Origin: Acidobacteriota bacterium
GTDB taxonomy: Bacteria > Acidobacteriota > Thermoanaerobaculia > UBA5066
Assembly (NCBI GenBank): GCA_029781975.1
Contig: JAKOVQ010000017.1
Coordinates: forward strand, 504,074-568,073
Direction of reading: 5' to 3'
DNA length: 64,000 nt
In this document: piece after piece, positions 43,727 to 53,012 of the stretch
Layout: each line of letters opens with the position of its first letter
Numbering within the stretch: the stretch's first letter is position 1
The notes under the pieces: model-generated
Databases searched by the model: none
What the model was told of the DNA's origin: nothing
Seen by the model: the letters and a program-made list of their open reading frames with translations, nothing else
Program-made: the position numbers and the translations under genes

Positions 43727-46288
43727 TCAACGGAAGGCGGCGCCGTACCTCCCCTGGTTGAAGCTCGCCGCCAGTCGCTCGACGAGCCGGTCGTCCCTCA
43801 GGAGGACGTCGAGCTGCCTCGTGAAGCCGATCAGGCGTCCGATCATCCGGAGGCGCTCGACGGCGACCTCGTAGGGCATCTTCTTGATCCTCGCGATCAC
43901 GAGGTCGGCCGACCCCTCGGTGGCGAAGTCGTGGGCCGTCAGGATCTGCCGGAGCAGGGCGGCCCGCCGGGTCCTTCGGGTCATCTCCGTCACCCCGCCC
44001 GCGAACCGGAAGTAGATGTGGTTGTCGCGTCCCGACTCCGAGAGGTAGCAGTCGACGATGTTGAAGTGGTACCCGAGCCGCAGGCTCAGGTTGAGGTAGT
44101 CGGCGGAGGCGATCGCGACGTTCATGTCGGGCCGGAGCGCCAGCTGGTCGGTGAGCGCGTGCGAGCGCGTCATGCTGGAGAGGAAGCCGTCGAGGTCCAT
44201 GTCCGCGGGCCCTCGCGCCCAGACGCCCTCGGTGGTCAGGCCCTCGATCACCGCCCGGAGCGGCCTGGAGGTGACGCGGTCCGGCGTCAGCGGGACCCCG
44301 TCCTCGCCCGGCGCCACGCCGCCTCCCAGGTCGATGACGAGGAGGTCGAGAGGCACGTTCATCTCCAGGCGGTGGACGTCCCGGCTCCCCGCCCGCGGCG
44401 TCAGCCGCTGCCCTTCCGCGAGGTCCTCCATCGCCTTCTCGTGGGCGAACCGGATGATGTCGTGATAGGTCGTGCAGCGCTGGGGGAAGAAGTCCGGCCC
44501 CCCGGGGTCCTTCAGGTTGAGGGGAGCGATCTTCTTCAGCATCCTCCGGAGGAGGCGGAACTCCGGCGCGTCCGAGTAGGTGTCGCGGCGGAGGAGCTGC
44601 TCCTCGAGGAGCTCGCTCACGCACCCCGCGTAGACGACGTTCTCCTCCGCGTCGACCGTCACCTCCGCGCCGTCCGTGAGGATCCGCGTGGCGTCCCCCG
44701 CGTCCATGATGGCGGGGACGCGGAACTCCCGGGCGATCGCCGCCAGGTGCCCCGTGGTCGTCCCGATGTCGGTGACGAGCGCCGCGGCCCGGGAGACGGC
44801 CGCCGCCAGGCGCGGGGAGGAGAGCCTCGCGACGAGGACGCGGCCGGGCTCGATCCCGAGGGCGTCCTCCAGGCCGGTCACCGTCTTCACGACGCCCGCG
44901 CCCACGCCCCGGCAGGCCACGACGCCACGGTCCCGCATGAGGACCGGGGCGCGGCTCGTCGCCTCGGCCGCGTCGCGGCGGAGCGCCGGGGAGGCGTCGA
45001 GCCGGAGCGGCCTCGCCTGGAGGACGAAGAGCTCCCCGTGGCCGTCGATGGCCCACTCGACCTCCTGGGCGCTCTTCATGTACCTCTCGACGCGGAGCAC
45101 GGTCGCGGCCAGCCGGGCGAGGTCGTCGTCCGACACCGACGGCCGGTCCCGCTCGCCCTCGGGCACCTCCGTCCGCTCCACCCCCCCGCGGCGGCCCATC
45201 ACGTCCATCACCCTCTTGTCGGCCACGTGGCGGGAGACCACGGGGTGCGGCGCCTCCCGCGACAGCTCGAACCGGTCGACCGGGACGTCGCCTCCGACGA
45301 CGGCGCTCCCCAGCCCTCGCGTCGCGGCGACCTGGAGGACCCGTCTCGACGGGTCGGTCGGGTCGACCGTGTGGACGACCCCGCTCGCGACGGCCGGGAC
45401 CATCGTCAGGCAGGCGACCGCCATCAGCGCGTCCGCCGGGTCGAGCCCGGCGCTCACGCGGTACCGGACGACCCCGGGCGAGAAGAGGCTCGCGACGACC
45501 TCCCGGTACGCCTCGAGGACGTCCGGCGGATCGACGCCGAGACGGGTCGCGTACTGGCCCGCGAAGCTGACCTCGCCGTCCTCGCCCAGGGCGCTGCTCC
45601 GGACGGCGAGCCGGGCGCCGGGCGCCGCCCGGCCGAGCCCGCGCACGGCGGCCTGGACGGCGCGAGCGACCTCCCGGGGGACCGGGGTCGCCTTCACCCG
45701 GGCCTGGAGCTCGGCCGAGAGGGCGCCCGGGTCCGCGGCCTCGCCCGCCCGGCCCTGCAGGCGCCATCGCTCGGCCACGGCGGGGACGCCCGCCCGCTCG
45801 AGGTAGAGACGACACGCGGCCGCGGTGACCGCGAAGCCCTCGGGGACGCGGCAGCAGGCGTGCTTCTGGAGGGAGCCGAGGCGCGCCATCTTCTCCCCCA
45901 CGGCGTCCGCCAGCTCCTCCCCGATGCCGTCGAGCGGGACCACGACCTCCCCCTCGGGGGCGAACGGGCGCGACTCCAGCGTGGCCCGGACCGAGGCGCC
46001 CACGCGCTCCACCGCTTCGACGAGCTCCGGGTAGCGGTCCCCCGTGATCGCGTTGAGGTCGAAGACGACCGACCGGGCCGCGGCATCGAGCTCCTCGGCC
46101 ATCGCGGCCAGCGAGTTCCGGTCGAAGACGTACTCGCCCCCGAGCATCTCGCCCGCCTTCGCGATCAGCTCGAGCACGTGGTTGTTCCCGTCGACGAGCC
46201 CCCTCAGCCCCTCGATCCTCCGGCGGACCGCCGCGACCGAGTCCTCCTCCCTCCGCTCCGGCCTCGCCCTCCTCCAGAAGCCGGCCAC
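43727..46288 (-). CDS. PEP-synthase-like phosphotransferase (copy 3)
   Basis: This 853-residue protein starts at GTG, 8 bases after the TIGR02186 gene. The N-terminal helical segment (VRRRIEGLRGLVDGNNHVLELIAKAGEM) is followed by the ATP-binding domain with GEKMARLGSLQK, AVRSSALGEDGEVSFAGQYAT, ASGVVHTVDPTDPS and EVEWAIDGHGELFVLQARPL. The phosphohistidine domain carries TTGHLAAIAREFRVP. The C-terminal domain with unknown fold has TYHDIIRFAHEKAME, VIDLGGGVAPGEDG, YLNLSLRLGYHFNIVDCYLSE and HIYFRFAGG. The PEP-binding barrel is missing, as in the other copies. It belongs to the cassette kinase-permease-TIGR02186-this gene-receiver. Confidence 0.8.
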   Translation of the reverse strand: MAGFWRRARPERREEDSVAAVRRRIEGLRGLVDGNNHVLELIAKAGEMLGGEYVFDRNSLAAMAEELDAAARSVVFDLNAITGDRYPELVEAVERVGASVRATLESRPFAPEGEVVVPLDGIGEELADAVGEKMARLGSLQKHACCRVPEGFAVTAAACRLYLERAGVPAVAERWRLQGRAGEAADPGALSAELQARVKATPVPREVARAVQAAVRGLGRAAPGARLAVRSSALGEDGEVSFAGQYATRLGVDPPDVLEAYREVVASLFSPGVVRYRVSAGLDPADALMAVACLTMVPAVASGVVHTVDPTDPSRRVLQVAATRGLGSAVVGGDVPVDRFELSREAPHPVVSRHVADKRVMDVMGRRGGVERTEVPEGERDRPSVSDDDLARLAATVLRVERYMKSAQEVEWAIDGHGELFVLQARPLRLDASPALRRDAAEATSRAPVLMRDRGVVACRGVGAGVVKTVTGLEDALGIEPGRVLVARLSSPRLAAAVSRAAALVTDIGTTTGHLAAIAREFRVPAIMDAGDATRILTDGAEVTVDAEENVVYAGCVSELLEEQLLRRDTYSDAPEFRLLRRMLKKIAPLNLKDPGGPDFFPQRCTTYHDIIRFAHEKAMEDLAEGQRLTPRAGSRDVHRLEMNVPLDLLVIDLGGGVAPGEDGVPLTPDRVTSRPLRAVIEGLTTEGVWARGPADMDLDGFLSSMTRSHALTDQLALRPDMNVAIASADYLNLSLRLGYHFNIVDCYLSESGRDNHIYFRFAGGVTEMTRRTRRAALLRQILTAHDFATEGSADLVIARIKKMPYEVAVERLRMIGRLIGFTRQLDVLLRDDRLVERLAASFNQGRYGAAFR

Positions 46289-46296
46289 GCTCCCGC

Positions 46297-47175
46297 CTAG
46301 TGGGCGCCTCGCGCGCCGCGGCCGAAGAGCGCGCCCGTCGAAAGGCCCGCGGCGATCGCCACCACGACGGCCACGATGCCATACAGGAGGCCCCGCTCTC
46401 GAGCCGTCCGCGAGACGAAGGCCGCGACGCCCGTCTGGCGGATCACCGCGGTCGCCTCCGCGACGAGGGCCCCCTCCCCCTGCCGGAACGAGAAGAGCGC
46501 GATCCGGTAGCCCCCGGGCGGCGTCCGGGCCGGCAGGAAGAGGTCCGTCGAGGCGTCGAGACGGTCCCGCTCGCCCCGCCCCAGGAGGACGGAGCCCTCC
46601 ACCAGGTCGAACAGCCCCTCGCGGCGCTTGAGCCTGACGAGCTCGGGGAACGCCTCCCGCTGGTCGCGCGAGGGATCTCGCGGAAGGGCCCTCGCCTCGA
46701 CGCTCCCGAAGCCCACGCCCAGGCGCTCGAGGAGCTCCGGAGGGCCGAGCCGCGCGAGGGGGACGGACGTGCAGAGCACGTAGACGGAAGGGACCCGCTC
46801 GAAGACGACGTCGGCGACGTTCATCCACAGGACGCCCCAGACCCGCCCCCTCCGCTTCAGCTTCAGCCTGGTCTCCTGTCCCGTGCAGAGGATGGCGGCG
46901 TCGGAGCCGGCCGGGACGGCTCCCCGGACGTGCAGCGTCGCGCCGCTGAAGAGGAGGTCGACCCCGACCTCCTCGGGGTAGACCTCGAGCCGCTCCGGCC
47001 CGAGCGGGTCCGCGCCCGCCGGAGCGGACGGGACTGGAGCCGCCGGGGCCGTCGTGGCCCTCGCGGCCGCCGGGACGAGGAGCAGGAGGAGGAGGGCGAG
47101 CGGCAGGCAGGCCGGCCCCCGGGTCGCGCCCGGCGCCCGCCTCGCCGCGCCTTCCCTCCGCGCGTGAGCCGCCAT
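46297..47175 (-). CDS. TIGR02186-type membrane-anchored periplasmic protein (cassette 2)
   Basis: This 292-residue protein has a signal peptide (about 22-42), a periplasmic beta-rich region beginning LEVYPEEVGVDLLFSGATLHVRGAVP, and one C-terminal membrane helix (LLYGIVAVVVAIAAGLSTGALFG). This order, and phrases like FSGATLHVRG...DAAILCTG and VPSVYVLCTS, are those of the TIGR02186 family, which from memory is often encoded beside TauE/SafE permeases in alphaproteobacteria. Function is unknown. Four bases separate it from the permease gene upstream. It can be seen as a periplasmic partner of the permease. Confidence 0.72.
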   Translation of the reverse strand: MAAHARREGAARRAPGATRGPACLPLALLLLLLVPAAARATTAPAAPVPSAPAGADPLGPERLEVYPEEVGVDLLFSGATLHVRGAVPAGSDAAILCTGQETRLKLKRRGRVWGVLWMNVADVVFERVPSVYVLCTSVPLARLGPPELLERLGVGFGSVEARALPRDPSRDQREAFPELVRLKRREGLFDLVEGSVLLGRGERDRLDASTDLFLPARTPPGGYRIALFSFRQGEGALVAEATAVIRQTGVAAFVSRTARERGLLYGIVAVVVAIAAGLSTGALFGRGARGAH

Positions 47176-47179
47176 GGGC

Positions 47180-48112
47180 TCAGTGCCCTCCCTCGTAGCT
47201 GACGAGGACGTCCGGCCTCAGGAGCAGGCCCAGGAGCATCTTCACCATCACGGCGAGGACGATGATCGACATCAGGATCTTGAGCTGGTCGGCCCGCAGC
47301 TTCCTGCTGGCCCGCGCCCCGAGCTGCGCGCCGATGACCGAGCCGAGGAGGAGGACGAGGACGAGGACGACGTCGACCGTGTGGTTGACCGCCGACTGGA
47401 GGATCGTCACGTTGATGCAGGTGGCGAGGATCTGGAAGAGGCTGGTCCCCACGACGACGTGCATCGGCATCCTCAGGAGGTACACCATCACCGGGACCAT
47501 GATGAAGCCTCCCCCCACGCCCATCACCGCGGCGAGGGCGCCGACGACGACGCCGAAGAAGAGCGGGACCAGGACGGAGAAGGTGACGTTCGAGCGGCCG
47601 AAGCGGACCTTCAGGGGGAGCGACTCGACGAGGCGGGCGAACGGCGAGGGACGAAGGTCCCCCTCCCGCGCGTCGCCCCCGCCCCGGCTCTTCCGGAGGC
47701 CCTGGAGGCTCTCGACGAACATGTAGCCCCCGATCCCGCCGAGCATGACGACGTAGGTCGCGGAGATCACGAAGTTCGCCTCGCCCGCACGCCGCAGGAG
47801 CTTGATCAGGACGACGCCCAGCGAGCCGCCCAGGAGGCCGCCCGCCAGGAGGAGCCCCCCCATCTTGAAGTCCACGGAGCCGGCCCGCGCGTGCGCGATC
47901 GTGCCCGATGCCGACGCCGCCACGATCTGGTTGGAGTCCGACGCGGCGGCGATCGTCCCCGGGATGCCGATCATCATCAGGAGGGGGGTCATGAGGAACC
48001 CGCCCCCGACGCCGAAGAGCCCGGAGAGGAACCCGACGATCCCCCCCAGGCCGAAGAGGAGGAAGACGTTGACCGCGTTGCCCGCGACCGGCAGGTAGAC
48101 GGAGAAGCTCAT
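47180..48112 (-). CDS. TauE/SafE-family permease (cassette 2)
   Basis: This 310-residue protein has the two-half TauE fold. The glycine motifs are VGFLSGLFGVGGGFLMTPLL and VVGALAAVMGVGGGFIMVPVMV, with HVVVGTSLFQIL and VIGAQLGARASRKLRADQLK after them. A charged loop (about 130-165) connects the halves. Its ATG overlaps the TGA of the sensor kinase gene (ATGA), so both are translated together. The anion carried is unknown. Confidence 0.88.
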   Translation of the reverse strand: MSFSVYLPVAGNAVNVFLLFGLGGIVGFLSGLFGVGGGFLMTPLLMMIGIPGTIAAASDSNQIVAASASGTIAHARAGSVDFKMGGLLLAGGLLGGSLGVVLIKLLRRAGEANFVISATYVVMLGGIGGYMFVESLQGLRKSRGGGDAREGDLRPSPFARLVESLPLKVRFGRSNVTFSVLVPLFFGVVVGALAAVMGVGGGFIMVPVMVYLLRMPMHVVVGTSLFQILATCINVTILQSAVNHTVDVVLVLVLLLGSVIGAQLGARASRKLRADQLKILMSIIVLAVMVKMLLGLLLRPDVLVSYEGGH

Positions 48113-49731
48113 GCTCCGGCTCGATCCTCCCTTCCCCGTGACGGCACGGCGGGGAGAAGGACCGAGAACGTCGTCCCCTCGCCCACGGCGCTCCTCACGG
48201 AGATGCTCCCGCCGTGCTTCTCGACGATCGACTGCACCACCGTGAGACCGAGGCCCGTCCCCTTCCCGGCCTCCTTCGTCGTGAAGAACGGCTCGAAGAT
48301 CCTGCTCAGGTCCCCGGCCTCGATCCCCACCCCGGTGTCGCCGACGTCGACCCGGACGGACGACGGGCCGTCCGACCGCGCCTGGACGTCGAGGACGCCT
48401 CCCTTCGGCATCGCCTGGATGCCGTTGAGGCAGAGGTTGAGGAAGACCTGCTGGAGGCTGCGGGGGCTGCCGAGGACCTCGGGCAGCCCCTCGGCGACCC
48501 GGAGCCGGGCCTCCACCTTCGCCAGGCTCAGCTCGTTGCCGATGAGCTTGAGGGTCGACTCCAGGAGCGGCCCGACGGCGAGCCGGGTGAAGGCGGGCTG
48601 GTCCTTGCGGGTGAAGTCGAGGAGCTGCCGGACCGTCGCGCTCGCCCGCTCCACCTGGGTCGAGATCTGGCCGAGCATCTGGAGCTTCTCGTCGTCCGAC
48701 AGCTCTCCGAAATCGGTGACCAGGGCCTCGGTCGTCAGCCCGATGTTGTTGAGCGGGTTGTTCAGCTCGTGCGCGATCCCGGAGGTCAGGGAGCCGACGG
48801 CGGCCATCCGTTCCGAGTGGACGAGCCTCTCCTGATGCGCCTTCAGGTCGTGAAGGGTCCGGTTGATCGCCATGGCCAGGCTCGAGAACTCGTCCCGATA
48901 CCTCCGCACGGGGGTGATCGGCGAGTAGTCGCCGGCGCCGATCCTCTCCATGTACCTCACGAAGCGTCCGAGCGGGCTCAGGACGGTCCGGGCGAGGAAG
49001 ACGCCGACGAGGGTCATCGTGACGACCATCAGGACGAGGAAGCCGACGGCAGACGCCATCGCGACGTTGAAGGCCGCGTGGACGGCGAGCCGCTCCTGGT
49101 CGAGGACCTCCTGGGCGTCGACGACGATCTGCGCCCCGTGGCTCCTCAGGAGCCTCTGGACGCCCAGGCGCTCCTCCGCCGGCGCCCCGGCCTGGCTCAG
49201 CTGGAGGAGGCGCTCGAGGCTCTTCTCGTACGCCACGAGGTTCGCTCGCAAGAGGGCCAGCTTGCGGGCGCCGAGCATCCTCTCCAGCTCCGGAGCGCTC
49301 CGCTCGAGGTAGGCGTGCGCCATGTGGATGCTGCCGAGGGCCTCGTCGAGGTTCGTCCCGTAGAGGAAGAAGTTCTTCTCGTAGCGGCGGGCCTGCTGGA
49401 CCTCCAGCTCGTAGCTCGCCGCGCGCTCGAGGAACCCCTGCCGGACCTGCAGGTTCCGGAGGAGGACCACGGCGGTCACGGTCACGGCCGACACGAGGAG
49501 GAACAGCGCGCCCAGCGCGGCCGTCATCCGCGTGGCGACGCTGATCCTCGGGCGCTGGAACAGGGCCCGCTGCGCGTCGGTCTCGGGCTCCCTGCCGGCG
49601 GACGGCGCCGCGGGCCCCCGCTCGGCCGGCGCCGCGGCGGCCCCTGCGGGGAGGGTCGGGCCCGCCCCGTCCCTCTCCCCGCCCCCTTCGAGCCAGGCGC
49701 CGGGGACCGGCGCGGTGTCGTTCGCCTGCAT
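48109..49731 (-). CDS. Membrane sensor histidine kinase (HAMP-HisKA-HATPase)
   Basis: This 540-residue protein has a Pro/Ala-rich cytoplasmic start (1-60), membrane helices at about 70-92 and 226-247, and a helical periplasmic sensor domain between them (RRYEKNFFLYGTN, typical of four-helix CHASE3/MCP-like bundles). A HAMP segment follows, then HisKA with H321 in SGIAHELNNPLNNI, and an HATPase domain with LNLCLNGIQAMP, DTGVGI and GKGTGLGLTVV. It is encoded between the pyrophosphatase and a permease, with a four-base overlap to the latter. It probably signals to the receiver at 43314 or the activator at 59326. Confidence 0.92.
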   Translation of the reverse strand: MQANDTAPVPGAWLEGGGERDGAGPTLPAGAAAAPAERGPAAPSAGREPETDAQRALFQRPRISVATRMTAALGALFLLVSAVTVTAVVLLRNLQVRQGFLERAASYELEVQQARRYEKNFFLYGTNLDEALGSIHMAHAYLERSAPELERMLGARKLALLRANLVAYEKSLERLLQLSQAGAPAEERLGVQRLLRSHGAQIVVDAQEVLDQERLAVHAAFNVAMASAVGFLVLMVVTMTLVGVFLARTVLSPLGRFVRYMERIGAGDYSPITPVRRYRDEFSSLAMAINRTLHDLKAHQERLVHSERMAAVGSLTSGIAHELNNPLNNIGLTTEALVTDFGELSDDEKLQMLGQISTQVERASATVRQLLDFTRKDQPAFTRLAVGPLLESTLKLIGNELSLAKVEARLRVAEGLPEVLGSPRSLQQVFLNLCLNGIQAMPKGGVLDVQARSDGPSSVRVDVGDTGVGIEAGDLSRIFEPFFTTKEAGKGTGLGLTVVQSIVEKHGGSISVRSAVGEGTTFSVLLPAVPSRGREDRAGA

Positions 49732-49849
49732 CACCTCGCGGGAGCCGGCGCGGGGAGCCGCGGCGCCCGGCCCCTTCGCGGGGCCTGCCGCGGCTCCCCC
49801 GTCGACCCTCGACCTCCTGCGTGCCTCCGCGCCGCGAGGCGCGGCGGCC

Positions 49850-52090
49850 CTAGATGAAGAGCGGCGCCATCACCAGGGTGATGGTCGAGAGGAGCTTGAT
49901 GAGGACGTGGAGCGAGGGACCCGCCGTGTCCTTGAACGGGTCGCCCACGGTGTCGCCCACGACGGCCGCCCCGTGAGTCGGGTTCTTCGTCCGCGACCCG
50001 TCGGCGGCCGTGAGGAACTTCCCTCCGTGCGCCCCGCTCTCGATGTACTTCTTCGCGTTGTCCCAGGCCCCGCCGCCGTTGTTGAGGAAGAGCGCCATGA
50101 GGATCCCGGTGATCGTCCCCACCATCAGGAGGCCCGCCACCGCCTCGGCGGCGATGAGCTTGTCCTGCGGGGTGATGAAGAGCCGGAAGGTGACTCCCAC
50201 CACGATGGGCGTCAGGACCACGAGGAGGCCGGGCGCCACCATCTTCCGGAGCGCGGACTTCGTCACGATGTCCACGCAGGCGCCGTAGTCCGGCTTGAAG
50301 TCCGCGGGGAACTGGATGATGTCGTGGAGGCGCGGGAGCTTCGCGTACTGCCGGCGCACCTCCTCGATGATCGCCTGCGCCGCGCTCCCCACGGCCCGGA
50401 TCGCCATCGCCGAGAAGAGGAAGACGAGCGCCGCGCCGAAAAGCGCGCCGACGAAGACGACCGGGTTGGCCAGGTTGATCGCGTGCATCTCCTGCCCGGC
50501 GTACTGCGACACCTCGTCCATGTAGGCCTGGAAGAGGAGGAAGGCCGCCAGGGCGGCGGAGCCGACCGCGTATCCCTTCGTCAGCGCCTTCGTCGTGTTC
50601 CCCACCGCGTCGAGGCGGTCGGTCTTCTTCCGGATCTCCTCGGGCTGCTCCGACATCTCGACGATGCCGCCGGCGTTGTCGGTGATCGGCCCGAAGGTGT
50701 CCATCGCCAGGATGTAGGCCGCCGTCGCGAGCATCCCCATCGTCGCCACCGCGGTGCCGAAGAGGCCGCCGTGGAGGCCCGACGAGGCCGGGAACGCCGA
50801 CTGGCCGAGGAAGTACGACGCCAGGAGCGCCGCCCCCATGACGAGGGCCGGCATCCAGGTGCACTCGAGGCCGACGCCGACGCCGGCGATGATGTTCGTC
50901 GCGGGCCCGGTCTTCGACGCCTCCGCGATCGATTGGACCGGCCGGAACTTGCTCTCGGTGTAGTACTGGGTGATGTAGACGAAGGCGACCGACGTCAGGA
51001 CGCCGACGATGCCGCAGAGGAAGAAGTGCCACCAGGCGTCGGGCGCCGTGGGCGAGTCGAGGAGCCAGTAGGTCGCGCCGCCGAACGCCGCCATCGCGAG
51101 CACCACCGCGTAGTAGTAGCCGCGGTTCAGCGCGTCCATCGGGTCGATCCGCTCCTCCTTGTCCATCCGGACCATCATGATCCCGACGATCGACGCCACG
51201 ATCCCGAACGCGCGGGCGACGAGCGGGAACATCATGACGCCGATGACGCCGGCGGAGAACCCGAGGTTGGCCTTCTCGGCGGCCGCCGCGAGCGAGGCGC
51301 CGAGGATCATGGCGCCGATGTTCTCGGCCGCCGTCGACTCGAACAGGTCGGCGCCGCGCCCCGCGCAGTCGCCCACGTTGTCGCCCACCAGGTCCGCGAT
51401 CACGGCCGGGTTGCGCGGGTCGTCCTCGGGGATGCCCGCCTCGACCTTCCCGACGAGGTCGGCCCCGACGTCCGCAGCCTTCGTGTAGATCCCGCCGCCC
51501 AGCTGGGCGAAGAGCGCCACGAAGGAGGCGCCGAAGCCGTACCCCACGATGAGGAGCGGGATCTTCGTCGGCTCGACCGTGCTGAAGGCGTCCACGAGGG
51601 CGTAGAGGCCGGCGACGCCCAGGAGGCTCATCGCCACCACGAGGAGGCCGGAGACCGCCCCCCCGCGCAGCGCGATGCGCAGCGCGTCGTTGAGGCTCGT
51701 GAGGGCCGCGGTCGCCGTCCGGATGTTGCTCCGGATCGAGACCCACATCCCGACGTAGCCCGCGAAGACCGAGCAGAGCGCGCCGAAGACGAAGGAGAGC
51801 GTGATCCAGAAGGCGAGCTGGAGCGAGCTCCCCACCGGGTCGAACGGCCGGTGGGCCCGGACGAAGCCGTAGCCGACGAAGATGACGGCCGCGAAGACGG
51901 CGGCGAGCCCGACGATGGTCCGGTTCTGGCGGCGCAGGAAGGCCTCCGCCCCCTCCTTGATGGCGTTGGAGATCCGCTGCATGGCGGCGCTCCCCGTGGA
52001 GTACCGCAGCACCCACCGCGCCAGGTAGGCCGCGAAGAGCAGCCCGAAGACCGAGAACCCCATCACCAGGAGGATCAAGTTCGCTGTCAT
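49850..52090 (-). CDS. hppA: Membrane ion-pumping pyrophosphatase
   Basis: This 746-residue, ~16-helix protein hydrolyses PPi to pump H+ or Na+ across the membrane. The substrate-site motifs are complete: DVGADLVGKVEAGIPEDDPRN with DNVGDCAGRGADLFES, DTFGPITDNAGGI, and the C-terminal GDTVGDPFKDTAGPS. At the position that distinguishes subclasses the sequence is GNTTKALTKG, with Lys instead of the Ala of K+-dependent enzymes. This points to the K+-independent class, whose known members pump H+. The ATG has ribosome site AAAGGAG. It sits inside the cassette region, between the TIGR02186 gene of cassette 3 and the kinase of cassette 2. Confidence 0.93.
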   Translation of the reverse strand: MTANLILLVMGFSVFGLLFAAYLARWVLRYSTGSAAMQRISNAIKEGAEAFLRRQNRTIVGLAAVFAAVIFVGYGFVRAHRPFDPVGSSLQLAFWITLSFVFGALCSVFAGYVGMWVSIRSNIRTATAALTSLNDALRIALRGGAVSGLLVVAMSLLGVAGLYALVDAFSTVEPTKIPLLIVGYGFGASFVALFAQLGGGIYTKAADVGADLVGKVEAGIPEDDPRNPAVIADLVGDNVGDCAGRGADLFESTAAENIGAMILGASLAAAAEKANLGFSAGVIGVMMFPLVARAFGIVASIVGIMMVRMDKEERIDPMDALNRGYYYAVVLAMAAFGGATYWLLDSPTAPDAWWHFFLCGIVGVLTSVAFVYITQYYTESKFRPVQSIAEASKTGPATNIIAGVGVGLECTWMPALVMGAALLASYFLGQSAFPASSGLHGGLFGTAVATMGMLATAAYILAMDTFGPITDNAGGIVEMSEQPEEIRKKTDRLDAVGNTTKALTKGYAVGSAALAAFLLFQAYMDEVSQYAGQEMHAINLANPVVFVGALFGAALVFLFSAMAIRAVGSAAQAIIEEVRRQYAKLPRLHDIIQFPADFKPDYGACVDIVTKSALRKMVAPGLLVVLTPIVVGVTFRLFITPQDKLIAAEAVAGLLMVGTITGILMALFLNNGGGAWDNAKKYIESGAHGGKFLTAADGSRTKNPTHGAAVVGDTVGDPFKDTAGPSLHVLIKLLSTITLVMAPLFI

Positions 52091-52093
52091 TCC

Positions 52094-52129
52094 CGATTCG
52101 CTCCTTTCGTCACTCGAGATCCCGAATCG
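52094..52129 (-). promoter_or_regulatory. Inverted repeat around the hppA ribosome site
   Basis: Arms CGATTCG (52094-52100) and CGAATCG (52123-52129) are separated by 22 bases; the AAAGGAG ribosome site lies in the loop against one arm. It could modulate translation of the pyrophosphatase. Confidence 0.25.
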
Positions 52130-52186
52130 ACCCGTGACCGCCGGCCTCGGCGGGGCCTCCGCCGGCGCCGGACCGAGAGGTCCGCC

Positions 52187-53011
52187 TCAGTGGCCGCTCC
52201 GTCCGAACAGGGTCCCCGCGGTCCACCCCGCCGCGATGGCGACGAGGACCGTGAACGCGCCGTACAGGGCCGGGCGCCGGTCCGCGAGCCGGGTCAGCCA
52301 TTCCACGATCCCGGTCTTGCGGACGAAGAGCTCGTTGGTCTTGACGCCCAGGACCTCGCCGTCCGAGAGGAAGGAGGTCGTGATCCTGTAGCGCCCCTCG
52401 GGCGCGCCGGCCGGGAGCTCGAAGGCATGGTAGTAGATGCCCTGCGGGCTCAGCCGGATGGCGTTCGTCCTCACGCCGTAGAGGCCGCGAGACTCCTCCA
52501 GCCTCCAGAAGCCCTCGAGCACCCGCTCCGCCTCCCCCTTCCGGAGCGGCCCCGAGAGGCTCGTGAGCCGCGCCCTCGCCGCGATCTCCGGGGAGCCCGC
52601 GGCGAGGTCCAGCGGCGCGAGCAGGCGGTTGCAGGCCTCGAGGAGCCCCGCGTGCCGGCACGCCTGGAGGCCGTTGCAGACCGGACAGCTCACGTTGACG
52701 AGGTAGAGGCCCGGGACCTGCCCCAGGCCGTACTGCCGCACGCCGAGCCAGAAGAGCGCCACCCGTCCCTTCTCCATCAGGCGGACCGTACCGGAGGGCG
52801 GCCCTTCGATCACCGCGAGGACCCGGCGCGTCCCCTCGGGAGCCTTCCCGTACAGGAAGATGCTCCGCCCGGAGAACGCGTAGGAGACCTCCACGCGGCG
52901 CACGTCCAGCCCGGTGACGGACACCGGCCCGGAGACCGCCGCCGGCGCGCCCGCCGCAGCCGCGAGGAGGAGGAGGACGAGGGGAAGCGCCCGGCCCAGG
53001 CCCCCGCGCAC
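52187..53011 (-). CDS. TIGR02186-type membrane-anchored periplasmic protein (cassette 3)
   Basis: This 274-residue protein has a signal peptide, a beta-rich domain (VEVSYAFSGRSIFLYGKAPEGTRRVLAVIEGP...) and a C-terminal helix (ALYGAFTVLVAIAAGWTAGTLFG). It is homologous in order and length to the 46297 product and to the N-terminal part of the 54934 product. It differs by a four-cysteine cluster, CPVCNGLQAC then C nine residues on, absent from the other two. The GTG start lies one base after the stop of the cytochrome-permease fusion, so the two are co-translated. Confidence 0.7.
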   Translation of the reverse strand: MRGGLGRALPLVLLLLAAAAGAPAAVSGPVSVTGLDVRRVEVSYAFSGRSIFLYGKAPEGTRRVLAVIEGPPSGTVRLMEKGRVALFWLGVRQYGLGQVPGLYLVNVSCPVCNGLQACRHAGLLEACNRLLAPLDLAAGSPEIAARARLTSLSGPLRKGEAERVLEGFWRLEESRGLYGVRTNAIRLSPQGIYYHAFELPAGAPEGRYRITTSFLSDGEVLGVKTNELFVRKTGIVEWLTRLADRRPALYGAFTVLVAIAAGWTAGTLFGRSGH

Positions 53012-53012
53012 C

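Noticed and set aside
43314-46382. 1022-codon open frame running from the receiver gene through the PEP-synthase-like gene
   Set aside because: Only its last 125 codons (the receiver) have protein sense. The upstream part is an out-of-frame shadow of copy 3.
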